Below are positions 21,330 through 33,141 of a stretch of 64,000 nucleotides of DNA, in pieces. Numbering within the stretch: position 1 is the stretch's first letter; each line of letters opens with the position of its first letter. Position numbers and translations under genes: made by a program. The notes under the pieces were generated by a model. It was not told the origin of the DNA. It did no database searches and saw only the letters and a list, made by a program, of their open reading frames with translations. The DNA is from Cryptomeria japonica (Eukaryota; Streptophyta; Pinopsida; Cupressales; Cupressaceae). The stretch lies in assembly GCF_030272615.1 (NCBI RefSeq), contig NC_081412.1, forward strand, positions 694,966,083 to 695,030,082, in the 5' to 3' direction.

Positions 21330-21525
21330 ATGAAGAAACATCCTCATGAAACCTTGCAAGAAGGTCTGCCAGAACAGTCATGGAGGGGCCAGAAGAGATC
21401 TGTGTTGCATGAGCCATCAAATACTGCTTGGGTATAGAAAAACAATAATACTGGTTAGATGCCTGATCGACCTATTTATGCAAAGTCTAATTCATCTTCC
21501 AAAGATTTAGAACATGATATATTAG
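21330..21525 (+). pseudogene. B gag, N-terminal fragment before the C insertion
   Basis: From ATG at 21330 (MKKHPHETLQ) the frame reaches the C insertion at 21525 and resumes at 44188 in phase (...EHDIL then GFHSGLFGN). It holds two in-frame TAG codons, near 21434 and 21456, each compatible with an original CAG. An alternative start is the ATG at 21459. This fragment is the 5' end of the gag described at 44188. Confidence 0.7.
21521..21525. other. Target site duplication of C, left
   Basis: ATTAG immediately before the TGTAGATAGG end of C, matched by ATTAG at 44183-44187. The duplicated bases are coding sequence of the B gag. Confidence 0.95.
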
Positions 21526-22936
21526 TGTAGATAGGAATCTGGAAATCATCAAAGCAAATGGGAATTTGGCCTAGTTCAATCACAAAAAACTAAATTGCAG
21601 TGATAATCCTAAAAACATTCAATAGAGAAAGGAAAATAAAACATTCAAATGCAAATGCAAACCAACGCAAACGTTAATGTCTCCTCCAGAAATCTCCATT
21701 GTCCTTCTTTCTCCTTCAAATAGCTTTGTTTTGTGGATCTCACCTACAAGTGCATATGCATGAGATGAAAGTAAGATTGACAAGATAACATGACAACATA
21801 AGGGTACTAGAAGCATGATTGATTTGACCAGGGACTTTCATTGAAGAAATTCATCCAATTTATAGACAAATTGGAGAAAAGATCATATTAGCATGAAAGT
21901 GATTTGAATGGAAATTCAAACCAGGAATAGCAAAATTATGACAAGTGTATGACAAATTGCTATGCAAGGATTTATGACAATTTATGACAAATTGCTATGC
22001 AAGGATTTATGACAAGATTTTGAAATAGAAATAGACATTAGAAGCAATTAGAAAATTAGGTTAGAAATAATGACTTGGAAATTAGGAAATTGATGCAAAT
22101 TAGGTAAATTAATTAATAATTTCTCATTCATTAATTAATTTACAAAAATAGGAGGAATTAATTAGCCAATTAAATAAAAATTTAATTGTGACAAGAAGAC
22201 TTAGGATAAATAAATAAATCATTTATCCTAAAGAGAAAATGGAGAGAAAATGACAAACAAGGTTAAATGAATAAATTATGAAACCCTAGAAGATAAATTA
22301 GAAATGCAAGGACGACAAATAAGGCTTGACAAAAGATAATTGATGTCGATTCGATCATGATTTTGAATTGATAAATGATTTGATTGATAAATGAGCCAAG
22401 GAACAATGACTAATCGATCCAAATTGACATGATTGAGAAGGACAACGATCAATGATAAATCGATCGCAAAATGACAAGATTGATGACAATTTGATCAAAG
22501 GACAAGGATCGATGACGAATCGATCGCAAGATGACAAGATTGAAAATAACAATGATCGATGACAAATCGATCGCAAGTTGACAAGATTGAAAATGACAAA
22601 GACCAATGACAAATCGATCACCAGATGACAAGATTGAAAAGAGGAAAAAACCCTAATTAGGATTGACGATGTCCAAAATGATAACAAATGAGCACGCACA
22701 TTGATGCGACAGGATAAGATTGACCAAAATCATGACTGAAGATTGTTGTCGACAAGACCAAATTTGAGAGCAGGATAAATGAAGAATGCAGAAGGAGGAC
22801 TTGATGCTTGCAAATGATAAAGACCAAGTGCGTAACATACAAGAAATGTTAATGCGATGCAAAAACCCTAAAATAAGGCAATGCGCAAATGTTAAAGTAT
22901 GATTCTACAAGCATTGACCAGTTTTAGACGTCTACA
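21526..22936 (-). repeat. C 3' LTR (1,411 bp)
   Basis: TGTAGATAGG to GACGTCTACA, paired with 42774-44182. It includes a 50-base duplication near 21955-22015 (ATGCAAGGATTTATGAC repeats) and the GATCGAT array at 22441-22640. A minus-strand TATAAAT box lies near 21860. The minus-strand frames at 22355-22862 are read-throughs of the tandem array, not genes. Confidence 0.93.
22441..22640. repeat. Palindromic tandem array in C 3' LTR
   Basis: About four units of roughly 47-59 bases built on AAATCGATCGCAAGATGACA then AGATTGA. GATCGATGACRAATCGATC inside the units is an interrupted palindrome. The same array, more decayed, is at 43681-43889. Confidence 0.75.
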
Positions 22937-22949
22937 TTTTGCCCCTCTT
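22937..22949 (-). other. C polypurine tract
   Basis: The minus strand reads AAGAGGGGCAAAA against the 3' LTR. Element G has the same tract at 57261, which links the two families. Confidence 0.8.
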
Positions 22950-23743
22950 TGAGACAATGCGATATTAAGTGTTGTTTCAAAGAACAATAATGAAAATTCC
23001 ATAGACAATGACAATGACATATGCATGCCCCCTCCAGGAATTGGCCGAAAACATCCAGAAAAGAGGCCAATTGATCAATAATAATGATAGAACATGATAG
23101 TAGCAAACAGACTGACAATCAGAGACTGGATGCATGAAGGATAAGCAATTGAATGTGCAAAAGACCATGACCAACATAAGATGGAGAGGGTGCACGTCCA
23201 TCTGTGCACTAACAAAGATCTATAAATGAGACAAAGAGAGTGAAAAGTGCTCATTTGCACTAGCCAAAGAGGAGGATTTGTTGCTCTGGAAAAGGACACT
23301 TACAGAGAGATGGCGAATGTTCCAATGGCAGATCACCTTAGGGAACATGTATGCACCTACAAACAACCGGACGATGTGGGAGCAGTAGTATGTATCTCAA
23401 AAATCCATATTGTCAATTTCATGAATTTGACTTGCTTGCGGGACATTGCAGGGCCCACAGGGAATGCAGAAAGTGACTTCTACACCTGTGTGAGTGCATC
23501 CTGCACTTGTGCAGGGTATCTTGTGCTTGTGTAGGGTACACAAGAACAAGTTGATGCAACACAGGTGCAATTATTCACTGGGAATTCAATTTTGGTCAAA
23601 AACAGCATGTGAATGATCCAAAAAGGGGGGATAAGGGTAGGATAGGTCAGAATAGATTAGAAACACCCTGATTTGGACATGAAACAAGGAAATGCAGCCT
23701 ATAGGAGCAAACCCTAAAATTGACAAAATGTGCCCCAATTGTG
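22950..23743 (-). other. C tail between polypurine tract and PMD frame
   Basis: No gene supported. It resembles the tail of G (57274-57727) in its first 200 bases. The 95-codon plus-strand frame at 23247-23534 has no recognisable content. Short TGTGCAGG and TGTGTAGGG repeats occur near 23485-23540. Confidence 0.6.
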
Positions 23744-25537
23744 ATGCAGAGTCGACAGTATCCATTGATCACGTGGGAGAACCGTCCTGACTACTTCATG
23801 TTATGACATAGACTCAGGAGCACAGACAGAGATACATTAGCAGGATTTGGAATATACTACATCACATTCATGCCTGAGATTAGGGCAAACACAGGACTAC
23901 TTACCGCATTGGCAGAGCAATGGCATTCAGAGACCTCATTCCATCTGGCGACTGGAGAGGTGAGTGTGACACTAGAGGATGTATGGCAAATCCTCCGCAT
24001 TCCAATTCATGGGGAGATGGTAGAGTATGACCCAGTGATAGAGAGAGACGCTTTGTGTAGATTATTTGAGTGTGATGTAGATGATCTGGATATCGTATAG
24101 AGGGAGATTGGCTGGGAGACCATGGCATCAGAGTATGATCGATGATATGTGGTGATAGCAATGGTTATAGCATGCTTATTAGTAGGGGATAGATGAGGAC
24201 ATGGATTCCCTATTGGATGGGGAAGAGTGCTAGAGTGGATGGCGATAGAGGGGACGGTGTATGCATGGGCACCATGTGTACTTGCTATGCTATATTTTCA
24301 ACTGCATCAGATAGCATATCAGGGGGTTCAAACATTGAGCTGTGGAGTCACACTGTTATAGGTATGGGCATTTGAGCACATAGCCATATGTCGATCAATT
24401 GCAGAGAGACAGGTAGTACCACATCGACCATATGTGTACTGCTATGGGGGAGCACTGAGATAGGGTCCTTTTGGATACATATTGTATTGGCGACATGAGC
24501 TAGATAGACTGAGAGAGTTCAGATGGAGGCCATATCTTGATTGCCTTGGATGGTCAGATGATAGTGATGAGCTATCATATTGTAGATAGGAGAGATACCT
24601 AATTGGGTGACCAATGAATCGCTAGAGAGTGATTGAGATGTACCTACTGGAGAGAGTTAGACAATAGTTTGGAGAGAGGCAGGATGTACCTAGAGGGACT
24701 GTACACTTTGCCCGATCTCACAGAGAGATGAGTCAGTGGGGGAGAATGATTCAGCCACACATAGCATATGCTGACTTCACACAGCTACAGTAGAGATAGT
24801 GGGATTGGAGATCAGATGTGGTGGACACCAGAATGATAGAGGAGTATGACCAATGGTTTGCACGATGACGGCCAGTGCCATTGACAGATCCTGATATTCC
24901 AGTACCGAGGAGATAGGAGGACTTCCCACTCACTGGAGAGGATGAGGAGGATTAGGGTGGTGATGAGGATGGAGATGATGAGGATGAAGACTATGAGCTA
25001 GATTCAACTGATCAGGAATCATTGCAGGATATACCCATAGAGCTGGAGAGAACTAGGATAGAGGAGATGGAGATGTGCAGGGCTACCATAGTGAGTCAGC
25101 ATGATCACATTGTGACATTAGAGAGACAGAATGCCATCTTGAGGATAGAGCATGATCAGTTCAGAGCAAAGATAGCTAGACTCACAGTGGCTCGAGATAC
25201 AGCAATAGCCCAGGCACAACGAGAAGAACAAAGAGTCACTGAGTATATTGGGTTGATTAGGGATGCCAGTGCATGTGAGATGGAATAGATATTGGTAGAG
25301 ACCAGAGAAGAGATATGCCATTGGAGGACACTATATGAGAGTGTAGTTCCACCAGAGTAGAGAGCATTGTCATATCGGGCACGATCAAGGACAAAGAGCA
25401 GGGCACGCTCTCAGAGGTCAGTGAGCAGCATGGGGGTGAGTGGACCTATGAGACCACCACAGCCAGGACTTGGGACAGGAGGGACATCATCCTTGATACA
25501 TGGCAGGGATGAGGAGGATAGAGGGAGCACCCAGTGA
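23744..25537 (+). pseudogene. Plant mobile domain (PMD) protein, antisense to C
   Basis: From ATG at 23744 (MQSRQYPLIT) one reading phase continues for 597 codons to TGA at 25535. It has 17 internal nonsense codons by my count (12 TAG, 5 TGA, no TAA) and no frameshift. PMD hallmarks are clear: TGLLTALAEQWHSET, SFHLATGEVSVTLEDVW then ILRIPIHG, and later the alanine/tryptophan-rich AWAPCVLAMLYFQLH with VWAFEHIA. An acidic run (GDEDGDDEDEDYE), a coiled coil (25040-25290) and an arginine/serine tail (RARSRTKSRARSQRS) follow. Host PMD proteins such as MAIN/MAIL1 act in silencing and genome stability, and PMDs are known in plant transposons. Here the frame sits between integrase and the 3' LTR on the opposite strand, so it needs its own promoter. 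It is now non-functional. Confidence 0.82.
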
Positions 25538-27364
25538 TAGAAACACGTACTCCTTAGGACAAAGACAGATGACATTATGTAGTGTGATATTATATAGTCA
25601 GCCTACGGGCCATACTTAGGACAGACAGTCCAATTTTGTACTCTGATATTATTTTGATATATGATATGATATGCATCGATATGATGGGATGCAATGTGTT
25701 ATGACTTATAGTTATTTTCCATGTATGGATGACTTATGCACTGTTGATGTACCATTGTGGAACATGTATGGATATATTTTTGATGTGTTTTTGATGCATG
25801 GATAAAATTCTAAATATAATGCTTGAGATAATGAAAATGTACTAATCAATGAATGCAGGATGCAGCTTATGTATTTGGAGATCAGAGCACTAGACCAAAC
25901 TGACTACCCAAATTGATGGAAGAAATGTTAGTAAGAAGAAATGAGACAGAGGACAATTAGAGACGAAGAAAAACTTGCTTTCAGTAATGCACTTTGTAGG
26001 TGAGAACCTTTATTTAATGTAGCAAAACAGATGCAGAGCATCATGGCATTGAAGGCCAGAGTTGAAATGCAACCCTTTTTGCAAAAGATAGACACATCGC
26101 ACACAAGGAATGAGTGAAGCATCCTAGGGTGCATACATCAAGGTTCGAGGTATGTGTGGTGTTCACAAAGAGAACGTACTTATCACAGACACCCAATGAT
26201 ATAGTTGCCCGAATTTGTGACAAACATTCAACAAACAACAAACACAACAAAAAAACAAAAGGGACCATGAACCATCCCAGTCACTCTAAATCACTCAGTG
26301 ACATCCTCGAGCAACATAGGAACATGATCGAAGCCAAAGATAAAATAGTAAAAAGATAAGACTCACAAATTCAACCAAGTCAAACAAACATTCAGATCAT
26401 CATTGTCAAAGGTGGAAAACAAGAATGATCATGCTATCTAGTTCCAGGGAATGCAGTACCCCATCTAAGATAGGACATAGTTTGGTTTCGAGTATACCAC
26501 ACCCTGAATAAGACCCATGATAGTATGCCAAGGATGAATGATATTGATGCTGACGTTCGATTGAGAAGACAATTGCGATCAGTTTGAATGTCTGGTTTGA
26601 TTGAAAAAGTTCATCTGTTTATGCATGATATCATTAAAGCATAGTGTGTGATTGCGTGTCGTTGGAGGGCTTCTTAGTGATCTATCTTATGCACAAAGGG
26701 GATATTTTTATTGTAAAAAAATTTATTTGTTCATTTTTTTAGGACTTTATTTGACTTTTTAGGGATTTATTTCAGGACATTATTTGATTTTTAGGGATTT
26801 TTTAAGGACATTTTTTGATTTTTTTTTTTTTGATTATTTCAGGACATTTTTCAATTTTTTTGGATTTATTTCAAGACATTTTTCAATTTTTATTTGGATT
26901 TATTTCAGGGCATTTTTCAATTTTTTTTGGATTATTTCAGGACATTTTTCAAGTTCCAGTGATTGATCATGATAAGGGGAACGCACCCAATGCACATCAG
27001 AAAGACATATATAGAGACCAGGACTGAAACATATGCACAAGAAATAGAGTATGCAAGACAATGATGTTGACCAATCACAGGCCTGGAATAGAACATTGGG
27101 CCAGGACAAGGATAGGTGCGATAAACCTGCAGAAAGAAACCATAGCTAGGGGTCAGGATAGATGATAGAGCAATGATCTTTTTACACATGGTGCTTGTTT
27201 GCCAGGTTTTCACCATGGTATTTTCCCAAAGTGCCTGTTTGCCAGGTTTTCACTAGAGGGTGAATCATTTTTCTTTACTTTTTTTGTTCTTTTTCTTTGT
27301 TTCTCTTTTTTCACCTTTTTTTGTATTTTTTCAGGATCATACTTGAAGAAGTGCTCATAGAAAA
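25538..27364 (-). other. C non-coding region between PMD frame and integrase
   Basis: No gene supported over 1.8 kb. It contains AT-rich text with repeated GATATGATATG-type words near 25650-25700, the T-rich minisatellite at 26740-26955, and a repeat of GTGCYTGTTTGCCAGGTTTTCAC twice near 27190-27255. Integrase would end at the right edge. Confidence 0.6.
26740..26955. repeat. T-rich minisatellite in C
   Basis: Imperfect units of about 35-45 bases around ATTTCAGGACATTTTTCAAT followed by a T run and GGATTT, at least five copies. Two overlapping phenylalanine-rich plus-strand frames (26784-27027) are products of this composition. Confidence 0.75.
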
Positions 27365-28693
27365 TTATGCCCAGTACTTGCGAAGGTGCATGCTATTTAT
27401 AGGATCTGACAAAGGTTCACCTTCTGGGGTGGCAAGCTGATATGCCCCCGAGCCATAGGCTACAATTACTATGAAAGGCCCAACCCAATTAGGTTCAAAC
27501 TTGTCTTTGCTGACATTAGTAGATTGTGCATTCTTGGAGTTTGCCTTTAAAACTAGATCTCCCACTTCGAAGTGTCACCCTTTGACCTTCTTATTATAAG
27601 AGCGACAGAGACGGTTTTGATATGCTTGCAAATGTGTCAGAGTTGTCGGACGTTTCTCATCTAACATTTTAAGCTGATGCAATCGAGATACTCTATGAAT
27701 CTCATCATCAATCAGATGTTGCAAGGAAACACGCAAAGAAGGAATCTCCACTTCCAAAGGTAAAATGGCTTCTGCACCATACACCAAGGAATAAGGTGTT
27801 TCTCTAGTAGGTGTACGGATAGAAGTGCGATAAGCCCATAGTGCTAGATTCAACTATACATGCCAATCTCGACCAGCGTCATTGACAACCTTTTTTAGGA
27901 TCTTGATAATGGTTTTATTTGATGCTTTAGCTTGACCATTACCCTGCGGATAGTATGGACTGGAGAAACGGTGTTGGATATGAAACTTTTCATAGAGTTC
28001 CTTGACATCTTTATTCTTGAAGAGATGGCCATTATATGTGACTATGGCAAGGGGAACCCCATATCGGCATATGATATAATTCAATAGGAATTTTGAAATT
28101 TGCACACCAGTGATATAGGTCATGGGGATAGCCTCGATCCATTTTGTAAAATACTTTGTGGTTGTAATGATGAACTTATGTCCATTCACAGATGTCAGGT
28201 GAATCTTGCCAATAAGATCCAATCCCCATTGAGAAAAGGGCCACGGAGATATGACAGAATGAAGCTCTTGGGTTGGTGCATGAATGTAATTTCCATGGAT
28301 CTGACATTTGTAGCACTTATTAACAAAATCATGAACACCCTTTTCCAGAGTGGGCCAATAATACCCAGCATGAATCAACTTTTTGGCTAAGCTCAGACCA
28401 TTGAAATGGCCCCCACATATACCATCATGAACCTCGTGTAAAGCTATTTGTGCTTCATCAGAATCCAAACACCTGAGGAGAGTATGGTCAAAGGAATGAT
28501 GGTAAAGGGTATTGGCAATGATGACATATTTGGTTGTCTCTCGGATGAAGGCTTGGCATTGGTTAGTGGAAAGGTTAGGTGGTAAGGTTTGGGATTTCAA
28601 GTATTGATATACATCATTGTACCATAGGGAGTTAGGACCAACAAGAATGCACATCACATCTACTGTTGGAATGTCAAAAGAAGGGACAAGCAA
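27365..28693 (-). pseudogene. C integrase
   Basis: The zinc-binding H2C2 region is clear (HEVHDGICGGH ... CYKCQIHG) and the core starts with WGLDLIG, the first catalytic aspartate. The second, normally in TDNG, reads TYNG, and the glutamate normally in NGQAEA reads NGQAKA, so two of three catalytic residues are lost. The C-terminal part continues through AEAILPLEVEIPS to NWVGPFIVI and ends LRKYWA at 27365. In-frame stops occur near 27572 and 27851. Integrase would insert the cDNA; this copy is doubly dead. Confidence 0.88.
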
Positions 28694-29278
28694 CTATTCG
28701 ACCAAAACTTCACATTTGTCCATATTATGGGGCATATTCAACATAGAAGCAATCGTAGCCATTGCATCTGCCGACTTGTTTTGAATTCTTGGAACTTGAC
28801 TGAAATGGATAGCCATGAATTTTGTCTTGAAGAAATCTACCATATGCTTGTAGGGAATAAACTTTTCATCTTTTGTTTCATAGTCATCATTGACTTGACG
28901 GATGACTAACTGAGAATCTCCATAGACTTGTAAATGTGTGATGTTCCAGTGGACCTCTACTCAGAGTCCTGTGACCAGTGCTTCATACTCTACAATGTTA
29001 TTGGTACAATGAAAAGTTATTCTGTAAGACTTGGGAATAGCATCACCTTGAGGGGTGACAAACAATATGCCTGCTCCGGATCCGAACTTGGTATGGGATC
29101 CATCAAAGTATAACTTCCATTCATTAGAAGATGTAAGAGAAAAGATTGATTCATCCGGAAAATTGGTCAACATGGGATGATCATCATAAATGGGAGCCTC
29201 TGCAAGTTGATCTCCTATGACTTGTCCTTTTATTGCCTTTTGCACCATGTACTCAATATCAAATTCACTGAGGATCAT
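28694..29278 (-). pseudogene. C second (archaeal-type) RNase H
   Basis: This follows the linker IKGQVIGDQLAEAPI. The four acidic residues of the RNase H site are all present: D in YFDGS, E in EYEAL, D in GDSQL and D in SADAM. Stops near 28694 and 28958 are TAG. An added RNase H here is the defining trait of Tat elements; it degrades the RNA strand of the hybrid in place of the decayed first RNase H. Confidence 0.82.
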
Positions 29279-29887
29279 AACCCACTATGCTAGGTGACCC
29301 GTCAAAGCTGCTCTGCTAAGTAAGTATTTCAAGGGATCAATTTTTGCAACCAACAATGTTTGATGATTTAACATATAGTGTCGAAGCTTCTGCATTGCAA
29401 AGACTACTGCTAAACATGCCCTTTCAATAGTTGAATAATTCAACTCATAGCCTACTAGTGTCCGACTGATATAATAAATAGCTTTCTCTTTGCCATTCTC
29501 ATCCTATTGAGCCAAGAGAACTCCTAGTGCATTTTTAGTTGTAGAAATATACAATATAAATGGCTTTCCTTCTATAGGAGGCATTAGAATAGGCGGCAAT
29601 AGCAAATAGTCCTTGAGAGCTTGAAATGTTGATTGACATTGCTCAGTCCATTTAAAAGCAACTCCTTTATGCAATAAATGCTAGAATGGATGACATTTGT
29701 CTACCAATTAAGCTATAAAGTGATGGATTGACTATAGCTTTCCTTGTAGACTTCTTAATTGCCGGAGATTGGAAGGAGGAGGCATATCCATTATTGCTTT
29801 AACCTTGGCAGGGTCCACTTCAATGTCTCTGTGAGAAACAATGTACCCTAGTAATTTGCCGGCTGTGACACCAAAGACACACTTCTT
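29279..29887 (-). pseudogene. C first RNase H, catalytically degenerate
   Basis: RNase H fold text follows RT (KPFILYISTTKNALGVLLAQ, then YSTIERACLAVVFA, LRHYML, DPLKYLLSRAAL). The first catalytic aspartate is replaced (YISTT where TDAS would be expected) and the third region reads AKIDPLKYL where a TDH-type motif would be expected. The glutamate remains. Loss of this site alongside a complete second RNase H matches what is known of Tat elements. Several TAG codons interrupt it. Confidence 0.75.
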
Positions 29888-30901
29888 TCAATTGAGTCTA
29901 AGCTTGTAGGTCTCCATTCGGTCAAAGATTGGGCCCAGGATGGCTAGGTGACTATCTCTTGTGACAGATTTGCATAATAAGTCATCAACATAGTCTTCCA
30001 TCAAAGTATGCATGAAATCATGGAAAATTATCGTCATCGCTCTTTGATATGTTGCATCAGCATTTTTAAGACCAAAGGGCATCACATTCCAATAGTAGGT
30101 ACCCCAAGCACAGATGAATGTAGTCTTATGTTGATCTTCAGGAGCAATGTGAATTTGGTTATAGCTGAAGAAACCATCCATCAATGAGAGCATCTCATAT
30201 CCAGCAGTCATGTCAACTATGATGTCTATATTTGGTAGTGGAAAATCATCTTTAGGGCATGCTTTATTGAGATCCCTAAAATCCATATAGATTCTGATAC
30301 CCCCAATTACCTTGCTAACTAGTACCAAATTTGAAATCCAGTCTGCATAATCAATGGGTCTAATAAAGCCCACATCTAGTAATTTTTTCAGTTCTACCTT
30401 GACCTAAAGAGCCACCTGGGGATGCATCTTTCTGAGTTTCTATTTGACAGGCTTGGCATCTACTTTTAATGGCAAGTGATGAAGGACTAATTCTAGATCA
30501 AGGCTAGGCATATCTGCATAGGACCATCCAAAACTGATCTTCTTCTCAAGAAAGAAATTGACAAAATCTATCTTTTCTTGTTTTGATAAAGAAGCAGCAA
30601 AATGAATGACCTTAGGGTTGTCAGGTGTACCCAAATTGATTTCTTCAGTCATTTCCACAAGCAATGTTGATTTATCCTGACTTGATAGGGGTATGTCCAC
30701 TCTTCCACCTTTGGGTGCCTCAGAGAGGTTTTCACCCGTATGTACGTCTTTTATTTTTACTTTTGTATGATCAGAGAGTACCTTACGGTTTTCACTCAAA
30801 GACCTATTCTTTTGATTTTTTACTTTTTCTTTTCTTTTTTTCATTTTGATGACTGGAAGATGGAGTTGACTCCCCAAAATATGTTGTGGAATCCAGATCA
30901 A
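29888..30901 (-). pseudogene. C reverse transcriptase
   Basis: Ty3-type RT. It begins with a linker (EINLGTPDNPKVIHFAASLS), then GFIRPIDYADWISNLVLV, IYMDFRDLNKACPKDDFPLP, LSLMDGFFSYNQI, VMPFGLKNADATYQRAM and the catalytic box EDYVDDLL. The YVDD aspartates are intact. TAG codons near 30405 and 30440 separate fragments. It copies the element RNA into DNA; the motif order and spacing are normal. Confidence 0.9.
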
Positions 30902-31392
30902 TAGAAAATCCTACCTTATGATCTCATTGTGGTATGCCTTCTCATAGTCCCAGGAATTCTATAATTGCTTCGTCATTTTGAAAATAGTCCAATGTGAGTG
31001 GTTCTTATTGGTCCTGTTGGATAAGCTGGGGATAAATGAGGGGCATGTCATCATTAGGTTTAAGGAGAGAGAGGACTGAGATGGTAAAGATGTAAATATC
31101 TGTGGTATCACTGTCTAGACTGCTTGTATCTAATTCGGAGCTTGGATCCCAAAATGACTCTATCCAGGCATTAGGACATGTTTTGGGAAAGGAAGTTATT
31201 TCATGTTTGTCTTCCATAGGAAAATCATTAGGGTCAAGGAAAACATTGTCAAGGGCATAGGAGCTAGAAGAAAAAGAACTCCACTCCCATTCATTGGAAT
31301 CAGTTTTGGGTCGGGTATCCTCAGGTGTTGTTTCATCATCAGAGTCATGCCCTTTTTCTACATGTGGTCATTTTGGTAGACGAGGATCCAAT
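30902..31392 (-). pseudogene. C acidic linker between G-patch and RT
   Basis: A frame rich in D, E and S (for example ELDTSSLDSDTTDIYIFTIS, DSDDETTPEDTRP) with no domain I recognise. It is joined to the G-patch side by a frameshift or stop near 31393. Similar variable linkers precede RT in Tat elements. Confidence 0.55.
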
Positions 31393-33018
31393 TCATAATG
31401 GTACAAAACCTAACCCTAAAGTTAGAGGTCGCCTCTTGGGTATAATGGGTTCTAGCCTTCCATTCTTGTTTGGGCCTAAGCCACTATAGCCATCATATCC
31501 TTTCTTCTGCTGCATAGTAAACCCTTTGCCGTATCGTTCCACCAACAACCTGCTAGGTGGTGTCTCAGTTGGATCCTTATAAAGCCAATCTATGACATCA
31601 TCATCCAAGGTTTCTTTGTCAAGTTCACGCCATCTTGTAAATGTTGTGGGGGGTTGATATTGAATGACTATCTTAGGTTTGTTTTGCAACAAATGTGGTT
31701 TGCCATGTGATTTTGGAGATATTGGTAAATTCCCAATGAGGAATGTTTGAGCCATTGAATACTCTCTGAATCCTTGGTCCTGTATCTTCAATTTACCTTT
31801 GACAGCTTCTAACAACTCATTAGGATCCACACAACTATGTGAGTGAGCCTCTCTATTAACTGGGACTTGCTGTTGCAGGGAATCCTTTAGAGTAGCACAA
31901 AATTGAAATGGATTAGGATCTCCTGGAATTGTTATCTCAGTTCCATTATAAGTATATTTTAAACATTGATGATAAGTGAATGGAACTGCTTTCATTGTGT
32001 GGATCCACGGATGACCAAGAATCATATTGTAAGGGAGATCGAGGTCTAGGACCTACAGGAAAGTGTTTTCTGTTACTGGACCAACTCTGATAGGCAATGT
32101 AATTATCCCTTTGGATGGGCACTCAGCATCATCATATGCTTTGATTGCTATTCTTCTGGAAGAATCAATATCCTTTTCTGTATAACCAAGACCAATGACC
32201 TCTCTCAAGGTACAAATATTAAGACCCGCTCGGCCATCTATCAAGACTCGTCGGATTTTGCAATTATGGACAAAGACTTCAAGATGTAAAGGATCATTAT
32301 GAGGGAGCTTATCAGGTGAAATATCATTATCAAAAAATGCAACGTGTTGGGAAACAGCTAGATGTCCTATTCGGGCTTGAAACTAGTCAACATCAATGTC
32401 TGTCAGGACTGTGGACTCAATTAAAGCTTTATTTAGGATTGCACGATGCATAGGGGACATTTTCAACAACTCAAGGATCAATATTTATGCAGGTATCTTT
32501 CCCAGATGATCTAGGAGATTATACTGACTCGCAGGAGTTGGTTTGGGAGGAATGGCAAGAGCTCCTTTCAGGACTATTTTGGATCGACGAGTGGTGACTG
32601 CACAAGAAGGATCTTGTCCCTTTATTCTTAGGGTGGAAACATACTCATTTGATGCTCGAAAACAATTGATGACATTGTTATAACTAGTGTTTGCATAATT
32701 TTCTATTTGGGTAGAGTTTGAAGAGGATGCTTTACCCTTGTCATGATCAAGCAAAGGAGTCTTGAAAATTGTATGATCAGTGTTAGAGGTCACGTTGGGC
32801 AGATCTACCTCAATTACTCCTTGCTCTAACAAGTCTTGAATCATATGTTTCAATTGAAAACATGATGCAGTTTTATGCCCTTTTGACTGATGGTATTCAC
32901 AATAGGCATTATCATTCCACCAATGCGGCTTTACCAATGGTTCTGCCTTGATATCTGGTAAATTGATATATTTTTCTTGTATTAATTGTTTCATTACTGA
33001 CTCAATAGGCTCTCCCAA
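31393..33018 (-). pseudogene. C zinc knuckle, protease and G-patch
   Basis: In order on the minus strand: a CX2HX4HX4C knuckle (CEYHQSKGHKTASC) near 32900; ALAIPPKPTPASQYNLLDHL; ILELLKMSPMHR before protease; the protease motif VLIDGRAGLNICTL near 32225, where the usual DTG triad reads DGR; ILGHPWIHTM, shared with the A element; and a G-patch GYDGYSGLGPNKNG near 31480. The order is the same as in A, which lacks the knuckle and pol. Stops near 32482 and 32380 break the frame. Confidence 0.83.
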
Positions 33019-33141
33019 TGGCGTAAATTATCAAGGAGGCCCATCCCTTGATCGGAAAGGTCTTCGTTGCTGGTTTTGTTGCTGACCTTGTTCTTGATTA
33101 TATTGTTGAGTATATTGTTGAGGATGCTATTGGTGTTGCGG

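Noticed and set aside
22441-22640. CRISPR-like array of repeats and spacers
   Set aside because: Units are adjacent and imperfect, in a plant LTR, with no true spacers.
22355-22862. Minus-strand small ORFs in the C LTR
   Set aside because: Products of the GATCGAT tandem array, not kept as frames in the other LTR.
23744-25537. PMD frame as a host gene
   Set aside because: It lies wholly inside element C between integrase and the polypurine tract, so I treat it as element cargo. It is not rejected as PMD.
26784-27027. Phenylalanine-rich ORFs
   Set aside because: Composition artefact of the T-rich minisatellite; two overlapping phases are equally open.
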